A DNA stretch of 46,428 bases, taken from positions 1-46,428 of the forward strand of contig JAFATF010000538.1 in NCBI GenBank assembly GCA_019244045.1. Reading direction: 5' to 3'. Shown in pieces: positions 24,718-33,525 of the stretch. The first letter of the stretch is position 1; the number at the start of each line of letters is the position of its first letter. The translations under genes were made by a program, and so were the position numbers. Source of the DNA: Acidobacteriota bacterium. Lineage in GTDB: Bacteria; Acidobacteriota; Terriglobia; Terriglobales; Acidobacteriaceae. The notes beneath the pieces are model-generated. The model was not told the origin of the DNA. It was given only the letters and a program-made list of their open reading frames with translations, and ran no database searches.

Positions 24718-26591
24718 GGGTTACTCACCAGCTGGGTTTCAAAATGCATTTCTTTACCTTCCTTGGCCACCACAATCCAGTCATCATGTTCCCGCCTGAC
24801 GTCCGCGGCCCCGCTCGTTATGACCGGCTCGGAGTACCTGCCGGCCGGAACTAGCCAGGCGGCGTGGGCCAGTGTGCTCGGATGAATTGCTTCCACGGTC
24901 AAGCGGTCAGCGCGGCGGACGGTCTTCCAGCGGATTTGTTTGCGCGCGTTCAGGAAATCGGCAAGCCCGGCCATGGTGTACCACCGGAAGACTCCTTCCT
25001 GGCGTAGCTGGCCGGTTTGCCTCATCCAGGAGTCGATCGTATCGTGATAATCCAAAATGCCAGGAGGATGGAAATAGACGAGACGTACCGTCCGGTGTTT
25101 GACCGCGAATTCGGTAAGCGCCCCCAGCCAATCGTTGATTTCAGAATTGCGGTAGCCCTCTCGCGCCATCTCCTCAAAAGCGGCGGCGCGATCAAGATGG
25201 GCGGTGGGAAAAGCCCAGATGTTCTGTCCGTTGCGCACGCCGTCCTGGTACCCTTGCGTTGGTCCCATGCCGGTGTCGCCGGTAAAGTAGTAAGCGATGA
25301 AGCCGTGCGCTTCGAGCCAATCGGTAACCCATGCCGGATGATTACCGGTTGGCGCCGAGTAGCTTCTGACAGGCTTTCCCGTGACACGCTCCACCGCCTG
25401 TTTGTTCAAAGAAAGCAGACCGACAAGATTGTCACGATCGCCTGCCCCCATACGCGAGGCAAAATAATCATGCGCCCAACCACCATGACTTCCGATTTCC
25501 TGGCCCATGCCCAAGTAGCGGCGAATCAACTCCTGGCTGAGCGGGTTGCGATCAAGATCAAAGCCCTTGTTGTCCCCCAGAAATACATCATCAGGACCAG
25601 CCGTAACGTGAATGGTGTATGGACCTTGTTGTGATAAGGTCCACGATTCGAGTTGCTGGAGTGGCTTGATGGCGGCGTTGGAATCGACATGCCAGTTCAG
25701 AACCAGGCCGCCAACTCCATCGGGAACGGATGCGAGATAAGGCAGCGAGAGCAGTTGCGCGGCAAAGTATTTGAGGAAGACGTGCAAGGGCAGGCCGTCG
25801 GTATTGCCTTTGAGGTAGCCGAGCGGCAGGTTGACGAAAAGAACGGAGCCGCGGCCATAGGAATGCTCGCCGGCCACAATCCCCGCAGCCGAACGGAAGA
25901 GCACGCGCCCGGAATAGTCACCCGCCGTCACGAAACTGGGGTACTTGAGGTCTTCTCCAAATTTGTAACGCGTAAGATGGTACTCGGTGCCGGCCGTCGC
26001 GCTAAAGCTGCCGACGCTCCGGCCGGGAGCGGCGACCGCGTGAGCTCGCAAGGGATAGTACTTGCCGGGCGGAATATCGAGATGCTGAACTAAATCGTGG
26101 GTGAAACGAGGAGCATCCCAGAGGATGGTCCCATCTCCCAGCGCATCGTAAAGCGCGTAGTCTACTCCCACCAAGTCCGACAGGCGCGACCATTTCGCGG
26201 CATAGCGTCCCGCGAGCGAGAGTGTGCCCGCATCATAGACCAGCATGAGCCGTCCCCCGGAGCCCACGAATGTGCGAATGCTTTCTAGAAAAACATCTCC
26301 GGCAGTGCGGTGGATGGTATCGGGCAAGATGATTCCCGCACATTGCGTTATGCCAAAAAGAGGCCGAACAAATTCGGAATCGTGTACCGGCACAACGTGC
26401 AGACCCTCTTCACTGGCCGCGTCCAGCCACACACCAACGCGAGGATCGGAAAAGCTGGTTCCATCCGGCAGCAGCAGCAGCAGGCGGTCGGCGGAGCCTG
26501 TGGCACGGTCGCGTGCCGCCCATGAGCCCACGATCAGAGCCAGGAGGATGCTGCTCACGCCGAAAACAACCCAGGGGTACCTCATCCTCAT
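24714..26591 (-). CDS. Polysaccharide deacetylase-like protein with GATase-like front domain
   Basis: A 625-residue protein with one N-terminal membrane anchor (about residues 5-25), so most of it is periplasmic. Residues about 35-285 resemble a glutamine amidotransferase-like (ThuA/beta-galactosidase trimerisation type) fold, with FVGSGGRLMLVYDAG and SYGRGSVLFVNLPLG. Residues about 295-530 are NodB-like: LVLNWHVDSN in place of the TFDD motif, EIGSHGGWAHDYF with H369 and H374, RSYSAPTGNH as the Arg/Pro motif, and YFHPPG as the late His. The metal His spacing is H-x4-H rather than H-x3-H. It may deacetylate the exported polymer. The start at ATG 26591 overlaps the preceding TGA (ATGA); a longer frame starts at 26627. 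Confidence 0.78.
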   Translation of the reverse strand: MRMRYPWVVFGVSSILLALIVGSWAARDRATGSADRLLLLLPDGTSFSDPRVGVWLDAASEEGLHVVPVHDSEFVRPLFGITQCAGIILPDTIHRTAGDVFLESIRTFVGSGGRLMLVYDAGTLSLAGRYAAKWSRLSDLVGVDYALYDALGDGTILWDAPRFTHDLVQHLDIPPGKYYPLRAHAVAAPGRSVGSFSATAGTEYHLTRYKFGEDLKYPSFVTAGDYSGRVLFRSAAGIVAGEHSYGRGSVLFVNLPLGYLKGNTDGLPLHVFLKYFAAQLLSLPYLASVPDGVGGLVLNWHVDSNAAIKPLQQLESWTLSQQGPYTIHVTAGPDDVFLGDNKGFDLDRNPLSQELIRRYLGMGQEIGSHGGWAHDYFASRMGAGDRDNLVGLLSLNKQAVERVTGKPVRSYSAPTGNHPAWVTDWLEAHGFIAYYFTGDTGMGPTQGYQDGVRNGQNIWAFPTAHLDRAAAFEEMAREGYRNSEINDWLGALTEFAVKHRTVRLVYFHPPGILDYHDTIDSWMRQTGQLRQEGVFRWYTMAGLADFLNARKQIRWKTVRRADRLTVEAIHPSTLAHAAWLVPAGRYSEPVITSGAADVRREHDDWIVVAKEGKEMHFETQLVSNP

Positions 26592-27649
26592 ACGGCCGCT
26601 ATGACCTCTCCCTGCTCGCGCGCCCACATGGTGCCGAAAACCACTACCCCGGTCTCGACCATGATCCGGGGGGCGGTAACGGTTGTGGGCATGTCCCGAG
26701 CACCGCAGCGTGTGCCTCTTGCGATCAACAAACCACGTTCGGCAATGACCGGCCCATGCAGAATGCAGTAGGGGCCGACTTGTAGACGTCTCTCGGTCAC
26801 CACAGTGCCCGAGATTTCAACCCTCGGGCCGAGCACCATATCCTTTTCACACTTGACGCTGCCCTCAATTCGCGCTGCTTCGCCAATGGTCAGTCGGCCA
26901 CGAACCACCAAGTCACCACGGAGGAGCTCGCCGGCGGCAATCGACAAATCGGCATTGTGCAAACGTCGTACGCCGTCATTGCCGTGTCTTCGAAGAACGT
27001 GGGTGTCGGCTGCTTCCGGAGAGACTGAGCCGGTTTCGATGCGCGGGGCGTGCAAGCGAATGAAGCGGCAATCCTCGAGCAGGCGGATGAGGCGACCGGC
27101 AGAGACCCGGCTGAACAGTTGGCATTGCGATTGGGCGGTAAATTCTGTGCCCGCTTGCACCCACCGCATGACCCGGCTGCCCGCACCCAGGCGGACCTCG
27201 TGTTCGGCGAGTACCGCGCGATAGGTGTTGCTTGGCCCGCCATTCACGCATCCATTCGAATAGATGTCTTTGGGAAAAAAGGTATTCGACGGCAGTTCGA
27301 GATCGGTGCTTGAGGCCAGAATCATGTCACAGGTGCCGCCTGCTTGGATATCGGCAATCAGGGGAGCATCTTCTCCCCGCCCGAGTACGAGACAGGGCGC
27401 GCCGTCAGGCAATGTTCCCTTCGCCGCGGTGCCCTGGGCGAAACAGTCGTTGAGCACGGGTCGAATGTTGTCGATGTACACGCGGAAGCTGTCTCCGAAA
27501 TAGCTGGCTTCGCCAGAGTGTTGCTGGATGACCTGGAGCGGCTGGACATCGGACTTGCCGTGCAACTCAACTGCAACCGGCAGCAAAGGCAATAGGAAAA
27601 CGATTAGGGCGATCACCATCAAGAGGAAGACAGACGCAGCCGGGTTCAC
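26588..27649 (-). CDS. Membrane-anchored bactofilin/beta-helix-like protein
   Basis: A 353-residue protein with an N-terminal membrane helix (about residues 6-27). The first 200 residues are a region I cannot name (SYFGDSFRVYIDNIRPVLNDCFAQG, APCLVLGRGEDAPL). From about residue 230 onward there are short repeated turns typical of a right-handed beta-helix or bactofilin: LLRGDLVVRGRLTIGEAARIEGSVKCEKDMVLGP and ISGTVVTERRLQVGPYCILHGPVIAERGLLI. Such proteins polymerise or act as scaffolds. The GTG start overlaps the glycosyltransferase TGA (GTGA), and the stop overlaps the deacetylase start. It may scaffold the synthase complex or act as an anchor for the polymer. Confidence 0.75.
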   Translation of the reverse strand: MNPAASVFLLMVIALIVFLLPLLPVAVELHGKSDVQPLQVIQQHSGEASYFGDSFRVYIDNIRPVLNDCFAQGTAAKGTLPDGAPCLVLGRGEDAPLIADIQAGGTCDMILASSTDLELPSNTFFPKDIYSNGCVNGGPSNTYRAVLAEHEVRLGAGSRVMRWVQAGTEFTAQSQCQLFSRVSAGRLIRLLEDCRFIRLHAPRIETGSVSPEAADTHVLRRHGNDGVRRLHNADLSIAAGELLRGDLVVRGRLTIGEAARIEGSVKCEKDMVLGPRVEISGTVVTERRLQVGPYCILHGPVIAERGLLIARGTRCGARDMPTTVTAPRIMVETGVVVFGTMWAREQGEVIAAV

Positions 27650-28890
27650 GATTCCACCTTGCGAAAACGTTCCGTCTTATCCCAGTGGAACTCGGCTCCG
27701 CTAAGCGCGTCCCATACCTGCGACACAACTGCGCGCGACACAGAAAGGATGCTCACGGTAAATCCCAGCAGCAAACAAGGCAGCAGACAGAGGCGCCTGC
27801 GGTTGCCATCCAGGCGAACCGCGGCTGCAATTTCAAAGAACGCAGCCAGGTTACCAATGGCTGCATAGGCGGTCAGCGCAAGCAGAGCTAGTACTCCGTG
27901 CAGGGGCGCAAGCCCTCGGTAAAAAGCCAGCAACGCGAGAATCCAGCCCAGCAGGGTGAGCGGCGCCATGATGTAGACGCCCAACAGCAATGTGCCGTCG
28001 AGGCGTTCCCGCAGGCGGGCGCGATGCCGGCCCAAGAGCAGGCGTACGGCATACGCCACCATTGCCTGGTTGTGTCCCTTGGCCCAGCGCATGATTTGGC
28101 GGATGCGAACCGGCCAAGTCTCGGGCACCTCTTCGTAGCATTCCGAGCGATTCTGGTAGACCGTCTTCCAACCGTGCAGCAATAAGCGATAGGTCAGGTC
28201 CGTGTCCTCTGTCAGTGAGCTATCATTCCAGCCGCCTATTTCGCGCAGTGCGCTGCGCCGTACTCCCGCTACCGTTCCCCCGTGCTGCGGCACCAGACGG
28301 AGATTCATGCGGGCTTGCTGGTCGACTTGATACCCGCCGGAGCGCTCGAGGTCGAGCAGGCGAGTTAGTAAGTTCGTGCTTACATTCATGGGCACCACGC
28401 GCCCCATAACTCCGCCCACTCCCGGATCAAAGAAGGGAGCAGTTAACTGTTTGATCAGTCCGGCGGCGGGAATGTAATCGGCATCAAAAATTAGAATCAC
28501 TTCGCTCTCGACGAATTCCATGGCGTCCTTCAAGGCCGCCGCTTTACCAGCTTTGCCGCTGGTACGATGGAACGGTCGAATGCGACCCGCAAAGCGCTCG
28601 ACGAATTCGTCAATGATGTGGCGGGTGCGATCGGTGGAACGGTCATTCACGGGAATAACCAACATCTTGTCTGCGGGATAATTGACCCTCATCAATGCGC
28701 CGAGAATGTTGGCAATGACCTTTTCTTCGTTATGGGCAGCGACCAGGACCGTTACCGCAGGCCAATCCGCAGTGTCGATGTCGATATAGGGATGCCGCTG
28801 AAAACCAAAAACGCGGTTGAGCGTGAACCAGTAATGCCGGGCTGTGTAAATGCAAATAAGCGCAACGATGGCGTAGAGTGAATAGATCAT
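27646..28890 (-). CDS. Processive family-2 glycosyltransferase, membrane
   Basis: A 414-residue inner-membrane enzyme. An N-terminal helix (1-18) is followed by a GT-A domain: VTVLVAAHNEE, VIPVNDRSTDRT, DAD at 136-138 for the metal and nucleotide sugar, TED with D229 as the likely catalytic base, and QIMRW at 265-269. The D, DxD, D, QxxRW set is that of processive synthases such as PgaC, hyaluronan and cellulose synthases. Three or four further membrane helices (about 296-390) would form the pore. It probably polymerises a UDP-sugar and extrudes the chain. The 2-epimerase just upstream suggests UDP-N-acetylmannosamine or UDP-GlcNAc as substrate. It starts the coupled set of overlapping genes. 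Confidence 0.9.
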   Translation of the reverse strand: MIYSLYAIVALICIYTARHYWFTLNRVFGFQRHPYIDIDTADWPAVTVLVAAHNEEKVIANILGALMRVNYPADKMLVIPVNDRSTDRTRHIIDEFVERFAGRIRPFHRTSGKAGKAAALKDAMEFVESEVILIFDADYIPAAGLIKQLTAPFFDPGVGGVMGRVVPMNVSTNLLTRLLDLERSGGYQVDQQARMNLRLVPQHGGTVAGVRRSALREIGGWNDSSLTEDTDLTYRLLLHGWKTVYQNRSECYEEVPETWPVRIRQIMRWAKGHNQAMVAYAVRLLLGRHRARLRERLDGTLLLGVYIMAPLTLLGWILALLAFYRGLAPLHGVLALLALTAYAAIGNLAAFFEIAAAVRLDGNRRRLCLLPCLLLGFTVSILSVSRAVVSQVWDALSGAEFHWDKTERFRKVES

Positions 28891-28922
28891 GGTTCATCCC
28901 GGGCTTCCGGATTACCGCCGTC

Positions 28923-30158
28923 TCACTCCCTGCCCGCGGCCGCCTTGGCTACACTGGTCGGGACATCGGTTCGACGACGACGCGGCTGGGGCCGAGGTGG
29001 AAGCTTGAACTCTTTGTCCGGCTCCAACAAGGGAGTTAGTTTCCGATGCCAGCGTGCTACTGCTTCCACGATGCGCTCGGAGCCGTGTCCATCTCCGTAC
29101 GGGTTGTCCCCTTGGGACATATCTATGTAGGCATCGCCGTCACTTAATAAACGATCGGCCTCTGCCACAATGGCTTCTCGCGTCATGCCGATAATCTTCG
29201 CCATGCCGAACTGGGATGCCTCAGGACGTTCCGTGACCTTGCGGAGCACCAGCACTGGTTTGCGAAAGGTGGGAGCCTCTTCCTGAATCCCGCCGGAGTC
29301 GGTCAGAACCAGGAAACAACGTTGCAACAGGCTTACGAAAGTGATGTAGTCAAGCGGTTCGGTCAAATGGATTCGCTCTGTGCCGTGGAGCAACGCTTCC
29401 ACCGTCTGGCGGACATTTGGGTTCATGTGGACCGGGTAGATCACTCGAATGTCGGAGTGCTTTTTGACCAGGTCCTTCAGTGCCAAACACATACGTTCCT
29501 GGTCTGCACCCCAGGATTCGCGACGATGCGAAGTTACCAGCACCAGACGGCAGGCATCGGCCGGTACGGCTGCGAGCGGCGTGTTTTCCCAGGAATGCGA
29601 CAACTCTCCCAAAGCCCGCAAGGTATCGACCACCGTGTTGCCCGTCACCACAATACGATCGCTAGGCACTCCCTCGGCCAGCAGATTGTCGCGGGCCGAA
29701 GCCGTAGGCGCGAAATGAATCTCGCTCATTGCGGAGACCAAGCGCCGATTTACTTCTTCCGGGAATGGGTTGTAGATATCGCGGCTGCGAAGGCCAGCTT
29801 CCACATGGGCCACTGGTGCCTTGGAGTAGTAAGCAGCTAAGGCAGAGGCAAAAGCAGTTGTGGTATCGCCTTGCACCAGGACCATATCGGGGCGGAAGCG
29901 CAGGCAAGCATTTTCTACTGTATCCAGGACGCGCGCGGTCAAGGAACTCAGAGTCTGATTTGGCCGCATCACATCCAGGTCGAAATCGGGCTTTATCTGG
30001 AACAATTGCAGCGCATGGTCGAGCATAGTGCGATGCTGACCTGTGTGAATGACAGCAATCTCAAATTCCTGAGATCGCCGGCGAAATTGGTCGATGACCA
30101 CCGCTAGCTTAATAGCTTCAGGACGTGTACCGAGAACGGCGATGATTCGACACTTCAT
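28923..30158 (-). CDS. wecB: UDP-N-acetylglucosamine 2-epimerase, non-hydrolysing
   Basis: A 411-residue enzyme that interconverts UDP-GlcNAc and UDP-ManNAc in the cytoplasm. Visible family marks are GTRPEAIK at 10-17, HTGQH at 38-42, QGDTT at 96-100, HVEAGLRS at 118-125, HRRESWG at 211-217, TDSGGIQEE at 286-294 and TERPE at 309-313. The last 35 residues are Pro/Arg-rich (RPQPRRRR) and absent from typical members, which end near residue 375. No ManNAc dehydrogenase (wecC) lies beside it, so UDP-ManNAc itself is the likely product for the glycosyltransferase 32 bases downstream. It is the first gene of the exopolysaccharide operon. Confidence 0.92.
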   Translation of the reverse strand: MKCRIIAVLGTRPEAIKLAVVIDQFRRRSQEFEIAVIHTGQHRTMLDHALQLFQIKPDFDLDVMRPNQTLSSLTARVLDTVENACLRFRPDMVLVQGDTTTAFASALAAYYSKAPVAHVEAGLRSRDIYNPFPEEVNRRLVSAMSEIHFAPTASARDNLLAEGVPSDRIVVTGNTVVDTLRALGELSHSWENTPLAAVPADACRLVLVTSHRRESWGADQERMCLALKDLVKKHSDIRVIYPVHMNPNVRQTVEALLHGTERIHLTEPLDYITFVSLLQRCFLVLTDSGGIQEEAPTFRKPVLVLRKVTERPEASQFGMAKIIGMTREAIVAEADRLLSDGDAYIDMSQGDNPYGDGHGSERIVEAVARWHRKLTPLLEPDKEFKLPPRPQPRRRRTDVPTSVAKAAAGRE

Positions 30159-30444
30159 GATGACGACACCCAGGTAACTTGTCGCAGGGCGGGCTGCGCT
30201 CCACAGGGGATGTGCAGAAGAGTTCTCGCGTTCTCCTCCCTAGTGCCAATGGACAAGTTTCGATTGTTATCGGTTCGTAACGTCGCGTAAAGATTACTAA
30301 TGTCACTGACACTCGCGCCGACTGCGGAAACGAAGTTCCGCTCCGCTGCGGATTTAATGAGCAATGGCTTAAGATGAGTTGCAATGTGTGCTGGAGCGCG
30401 ACGAGTACGGCGGGTAGGAAGGTAAGTCGCGCGTCCGCACCTTC

Positions 30445-30480
30445 ATTGTTAGAAGCAGGAGTATTGTTAGGAGCAAGGAG
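30445..30480 (+). repeat. Two 18-bp near-perfect tandem repeats
   Basis: ATTGTTAGAAGCAGGAGT (30445-30462) is followed by ATTGTTAGGAGCAAGGAG (30463-30480): 15 of 18 bases match. The end overlaps the left arm of the inverted repeat at 30476-30522. Confidence 0.6.
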
Positions 30481-30522
30481 CGCCAGCTTTGCGCAGCTGG
30501 AGGCGCCGGTATAGGCGCTCCT
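30476..30522. repeat. Inverted repeat with nested hairpin
   Basis: AGGAGCGCC (30476-30484) and GGCGCTCCT (30514-30522) are perfect reverse complements. Inside the left part lies CCAGCT/AGCTGG, a second small stem. It may be a REP-like element or a structured leader. Confidence 0.55.
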
Positions 30523-31001
30523 GCTGCGAAATTTAGGAGAAGGAGACGAAGCTTGGGTGGGCTTAGTTTGCAGTTTCGCGATCTGCGCATCCTTCGCTGG
30601 TTGCACGACCGGGAATGGCTGCGATCGATTCCGGAAGAGAGGTCGGTGTTCGGCGTACAGCAATCCCCCTGTCCCATTAGCCGGCAAGTAAGCCACGAGG
30701 GGTGCGGGAAAGAAAGGCTTAGCCGCTTTGTTCTGCGCGCACAACTCAGTTGCCCGCTCATCTTCCCGTGAAACGAGTACGATTGGGTGCGAAAACTGCT
30801 ACGAGGCAAGCTCGAAGTGCCACATTAGTGGGGTGCAGACCCTTCGTTCGCTCTGGCCAGGGGAGAACCACAGCGGCAAAAGCTCAAGCCAGAGATAATT
30901 CCTGCGCGCCGGAGATATTCCATCGAACGCACTGTCGCGCGACGGGTTGACCTAGCCTTGCTACCGGCCTACCATTACGCCGAACACCGCGGGGCGAACC
31001 T

Positions 31002-33413
31002 GTGATCGGCCAGACTGTCTCCCATTACCGGATCTTAGGCAAGCTGGGGGGCGGAGGTATGGGAGTGGTATACGAAGCCGAGGACACTCGCCTCGGTCGC
31101 CGCGTCGCCCTTAAGTTTCTTCCCGAGCAGCTCGTCAAAGATCATAAGACCCTCGAGCGCTTTGAGCGCGAGGCGCGAGCCGCATCGCAGCTGAATCATC
31201 CGAACATCTGCATCATTCACGATATTGACGACAACCACGGCCATCCCTTCATCGTGATGGAGAAGTTGGAAGGTGAGCCCCTCAAACAACGGCTGCGCAA
31301 TCAACCCATGGAGCTGGAGCAGTTGCTCGAAGTGGCGGTGCAGATTGCCGACGCGCTGGTTGCCTCTCACCAGAAAGGAATCATCCATCGCGACATCAAA
31401 CCGGGAAACATCTTTCTAACCGCGACCGGTCAGGCCAAGATTCTGGATTTTGGTCTGGCCAAGTCGGTGCGTGAGCCTACCATCACCAGTGACAGCGGCA
31501 TTCCCGCTGAGGAATCGCTGACCGGAGCTGGCCTGTTACCAGGAACAGCCGTCTACATGTCTCCTGAGCAGGCGCGTGACGAGGCTCTCGACGCGCGCAG
31601 CGACATCTTTTCCTTCGGCGTTGTGCTTTACGAGATGGCCACGGGCAAGAAGCCATTTTCTGGGACGAATATCGTCAACATCCTGGACGCGGTGATGAAC
31701 CGGAAGCCGTCATCCCCGCTCACGCTGAATCCCCGACTGCCGGTTGAGCTTGAGAATATTATTGGCCGAGCCCTGGAAAAAGATCGCAACAAACGCTACG
31801 CGACCGCGGCTGATCTGAAAGCGGACCTGCAGATTTTGAAAAAGCAAACCGAGTCGGCGATCAGCCTGCCAAGCTCGCGCATCCGCCGTTTGCCAACTTT
31901 GCGTGCTACCAAGACCTTTCAGCGCTCCAGTCGCCTCCATTTCTATCTGTTTATAATTACCGCCGGCGTACTGCTGATGTTGCTGGCGGTCTTCGGAACC
32001 TACTGGTTCAAGCACCGCAGGGTAGTCCTAAGCAATGTCAGCACCCTGGCCGTGCTCCCGCTGCAGAACTTGAGTGGCGACTCAAGCCTTGAATATCTGC
32101 GCTTCGCCTTTGCCGATCAGATCGCTAACGTATTGACCTACTCCCGCACTCTCGATGTGCGGCCCTCGGCCCTCACCCGCAAGTACGCCGGCATGGATGT
32201 CGATCCTCAGCGTGCCGGTCACGAAATGCATGTCAGCACGGTTATGTCGGGGCACTTTGTCCGCCAGGGCGATACCCTGCTGGTCACGTTGGAGACGGTG
32301 GACGTCGCTTCCGATCGCGTACTCTGGCAGACCACCCTGACTGCTTCCCCCAATGAGCTGGTTTCCTTTCAGGCGCGACTCGAGAGCGAAGTTCGTCAAC
32401 AACTATTGCCGCTCCTCGGGGTCCACGCCGGAGAATTCATCGACACCAGCACGCGCCCCAAGAGCCCGGAAGCGTACGAGCTCTATCTGCGCAGTGTGGC
32501 GGTGCCTCACGATGCCGGCCCCAATAAACAGGCTATTGCTATGCTGGAACGTGCCGTCGGACTCGATGCCAATTATGCGCCCGCTTGGGAGGCACTGGGG
32601 ATGCGCTACTACTACGACGCCGATTATGGGAATGGCGGGGAAGAGGCATTTCAACGCTCCAATCAGGCCTTCGAACGCGCCCTGGCCCTAGACCGCAATC
32701 GCATCGTCGCCGCCGGACAGTTGATCGCGAACCGGGTCGAGCGGGGAGAACTCGGTAAGGCAAACTACCAAGCGCTGGATCTGGTCAAGAGCCGGCCGGA
32801 AAGCGGGGAGGCCCACTTCATTCTGGCTTACGTGTTGCGTTATGCGGGGATGCTGGAGCAATCCACGGCGGAATGCAACACTGCGCTGCGGCTTGATCCC
32901 GGCAATTATCAGTTCCGCTCTTGCGCTTGGGCGTTTCTCGATCTGGGCGACATCAGTCGAGCGCGAGATTTCGTTCAGCTGGATGCAGGCTCGGAGTGGG
33001 CTGCCTATGTTCTGCCTTCCCTGCTTATGCGCGAGGGCAATCTGGCCGAAGCGCGTGAAGCTGTCAAGCATATGCCCACGCAACCACGCTATCATCGTGA
33101 TCTGCTCGAAGCTTGTCTCGGGCCCCGCCCGCCCGCCGAAGCCGACCGCATAGCCCAACAGGCTCTCACCACACAACCGGTGGAACTCGATCCTGAAATT
33201 TGGTACTACGAGGGTGCTATCTTCGCCTTCTGCGGCAAAACCGATGCAGCCATTCACATGTTCAAGCTGGCCATTGAACAGAACTTCTGTGCCTATTCCA
33301 ATCTGCTTTCCGACCCCCTGCTTGCCAAGCTCCGTACCAATCCGCGCATCGACGAAGTCCTCACCGAAGCCAGCCGTTGTCAGGACGCGGTCCGCACGGC
33401 CGCCAAACCCTAA
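31002..33413 (+). CDS. Ser/Thr protein kinase with TPR periplasmic part
   Basis: An 803-residue Hanks-type kinase. The kinase domain (residues about 9-280) has [12 protein letters not shown], the ATP-binding K38 in [14 protein letters not shown] with catalytic D131, DFG at 149-151 and the activation-loop end TAVYMSPEQ. One membrane helix lies at about 313-336. The extracytoplasmic part has a FlgO/TolB-like segment ([24 protein letters not shown]) and then TPR repeats to the C-terminus. It phosphorylates Ser/Thr residues in the cytoplasm in answer to a signal sensed outside; the target is unknown. This kinase plus TPR design is abundant in Acidobacteriota. The start is GTG 31002. A terminator follows. 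Any link to the divergent exopolysaccharide operon is speculative. Confidence 0.92.
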   Translation: MIGQTVSHYRILGKLGGGGMGVVYEAEDTRLGRRVALKFLPEQLVKDHKTLERFEREARAASQLNHPNICIIHDIDDNHGHPFIVMEKLEGEPLKQRLRNQPMELEQLLEVAVQIADALVASHQKGIIHRDIKPGNIFLTATGQAKILDFGLAKSVREPTITSDSGIPAEESLTGAGLLPGTAVYMSPEQARDEALDARSDIFSFGVVLYEMATGKKPFSGTNIVNILDAVMNRKPSSPLTLNPRLPVELENIIGRALEKDRNKRYATAADLKADLQILKKQTESAISLPSSRIRRLPTLRATKTFQRSSRLHFYLFIITAGVLLMLLAVFGTYWFKHRRVVLSNVSTLAVLPLQNLSGDSSLEYLRFAFADQIANVLTYSRTLDVRPSALTRKYAGMDVDPQRAGHEMHVSTVMSGHFVRQGDTLLVTLETVDVASDRVLWQTTLTASPNELVSFQARLESEVRQQLLPLLGVHAGEFIDTSTRPKSPEAYELYLRSVAVPHDAGPNKQAIAMLERAVGLDANYAPAWEALGMRYYYDADYGNGGEEAFQRSNQAFERALALDRNRIVAAGQLIANRVERGELGKANYQALDLVKSRPESGEAHFILAYVLRYAGMLEQSTAECNTALRLDPGNYQFRSCAWAFLDLGDISRARDFVQLDAGSEWAAYVLPSLLMREGNLAEAREAVKHMPTQPRYHRDLLEACLGPRPPAEADRIAQQALTTQPVELDPEIWYYEGAIFAFCGKTDAAIHMFKLAIEQNFCAYSNLLSDPLLAKLRTNPRIDEVLTEASRCQDAVRTAAKP

Positions 33414-33451
33414 TCGGCTCGTTCTTGCCTGGCGCACCGCGAGCGCAGCTC

Positions 33452-33483
33452 CCGGCCAGCAAAGGCACATGCGGCCGGTTTTT
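33452..33483 (+). terminator. Rho-independent terminator after kinase gene
   Basis: CCGGCC (33452-33457) pairs with GGCCGG (33473-33478), extended by GCA/TGC past one bulged A, and is followed directly by TTTTT (33479-33483). It ends the kinase transcript. Confidence 0.8.
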
Positions 33484-33525
33484 CATTCTGTCCTGTAAAC
33501 TTACTAGGTCCAAAAGGGAGAGAAT

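Larger units (their letters stand above)
30159..31001. other. Divergent spacer with repeats upstream of wecB and kinase
   Basis: I see no gene I trust in these 843 bases. It carries a tandem repeat and an inverted repeat (listed separately) about 300 bases from the wecB start and 500 from the kinase start. Promoters of both divergent units should lie here. Confidence 0.5.

Noticed and set aside
30118-30744. Minus-strand 208-codon frame upstream of wecB
   Set aside because: Low-complexity, non-protein-like composition, no ribosome binding site, and it overlaps the start of wecB in another frame.
32688-33470. Minus-strand 260-codon frame
   Set aside because: It is fully antisense to the kinase TPR region and runs through the terminator; a mirror effect of GC-rich codon use.
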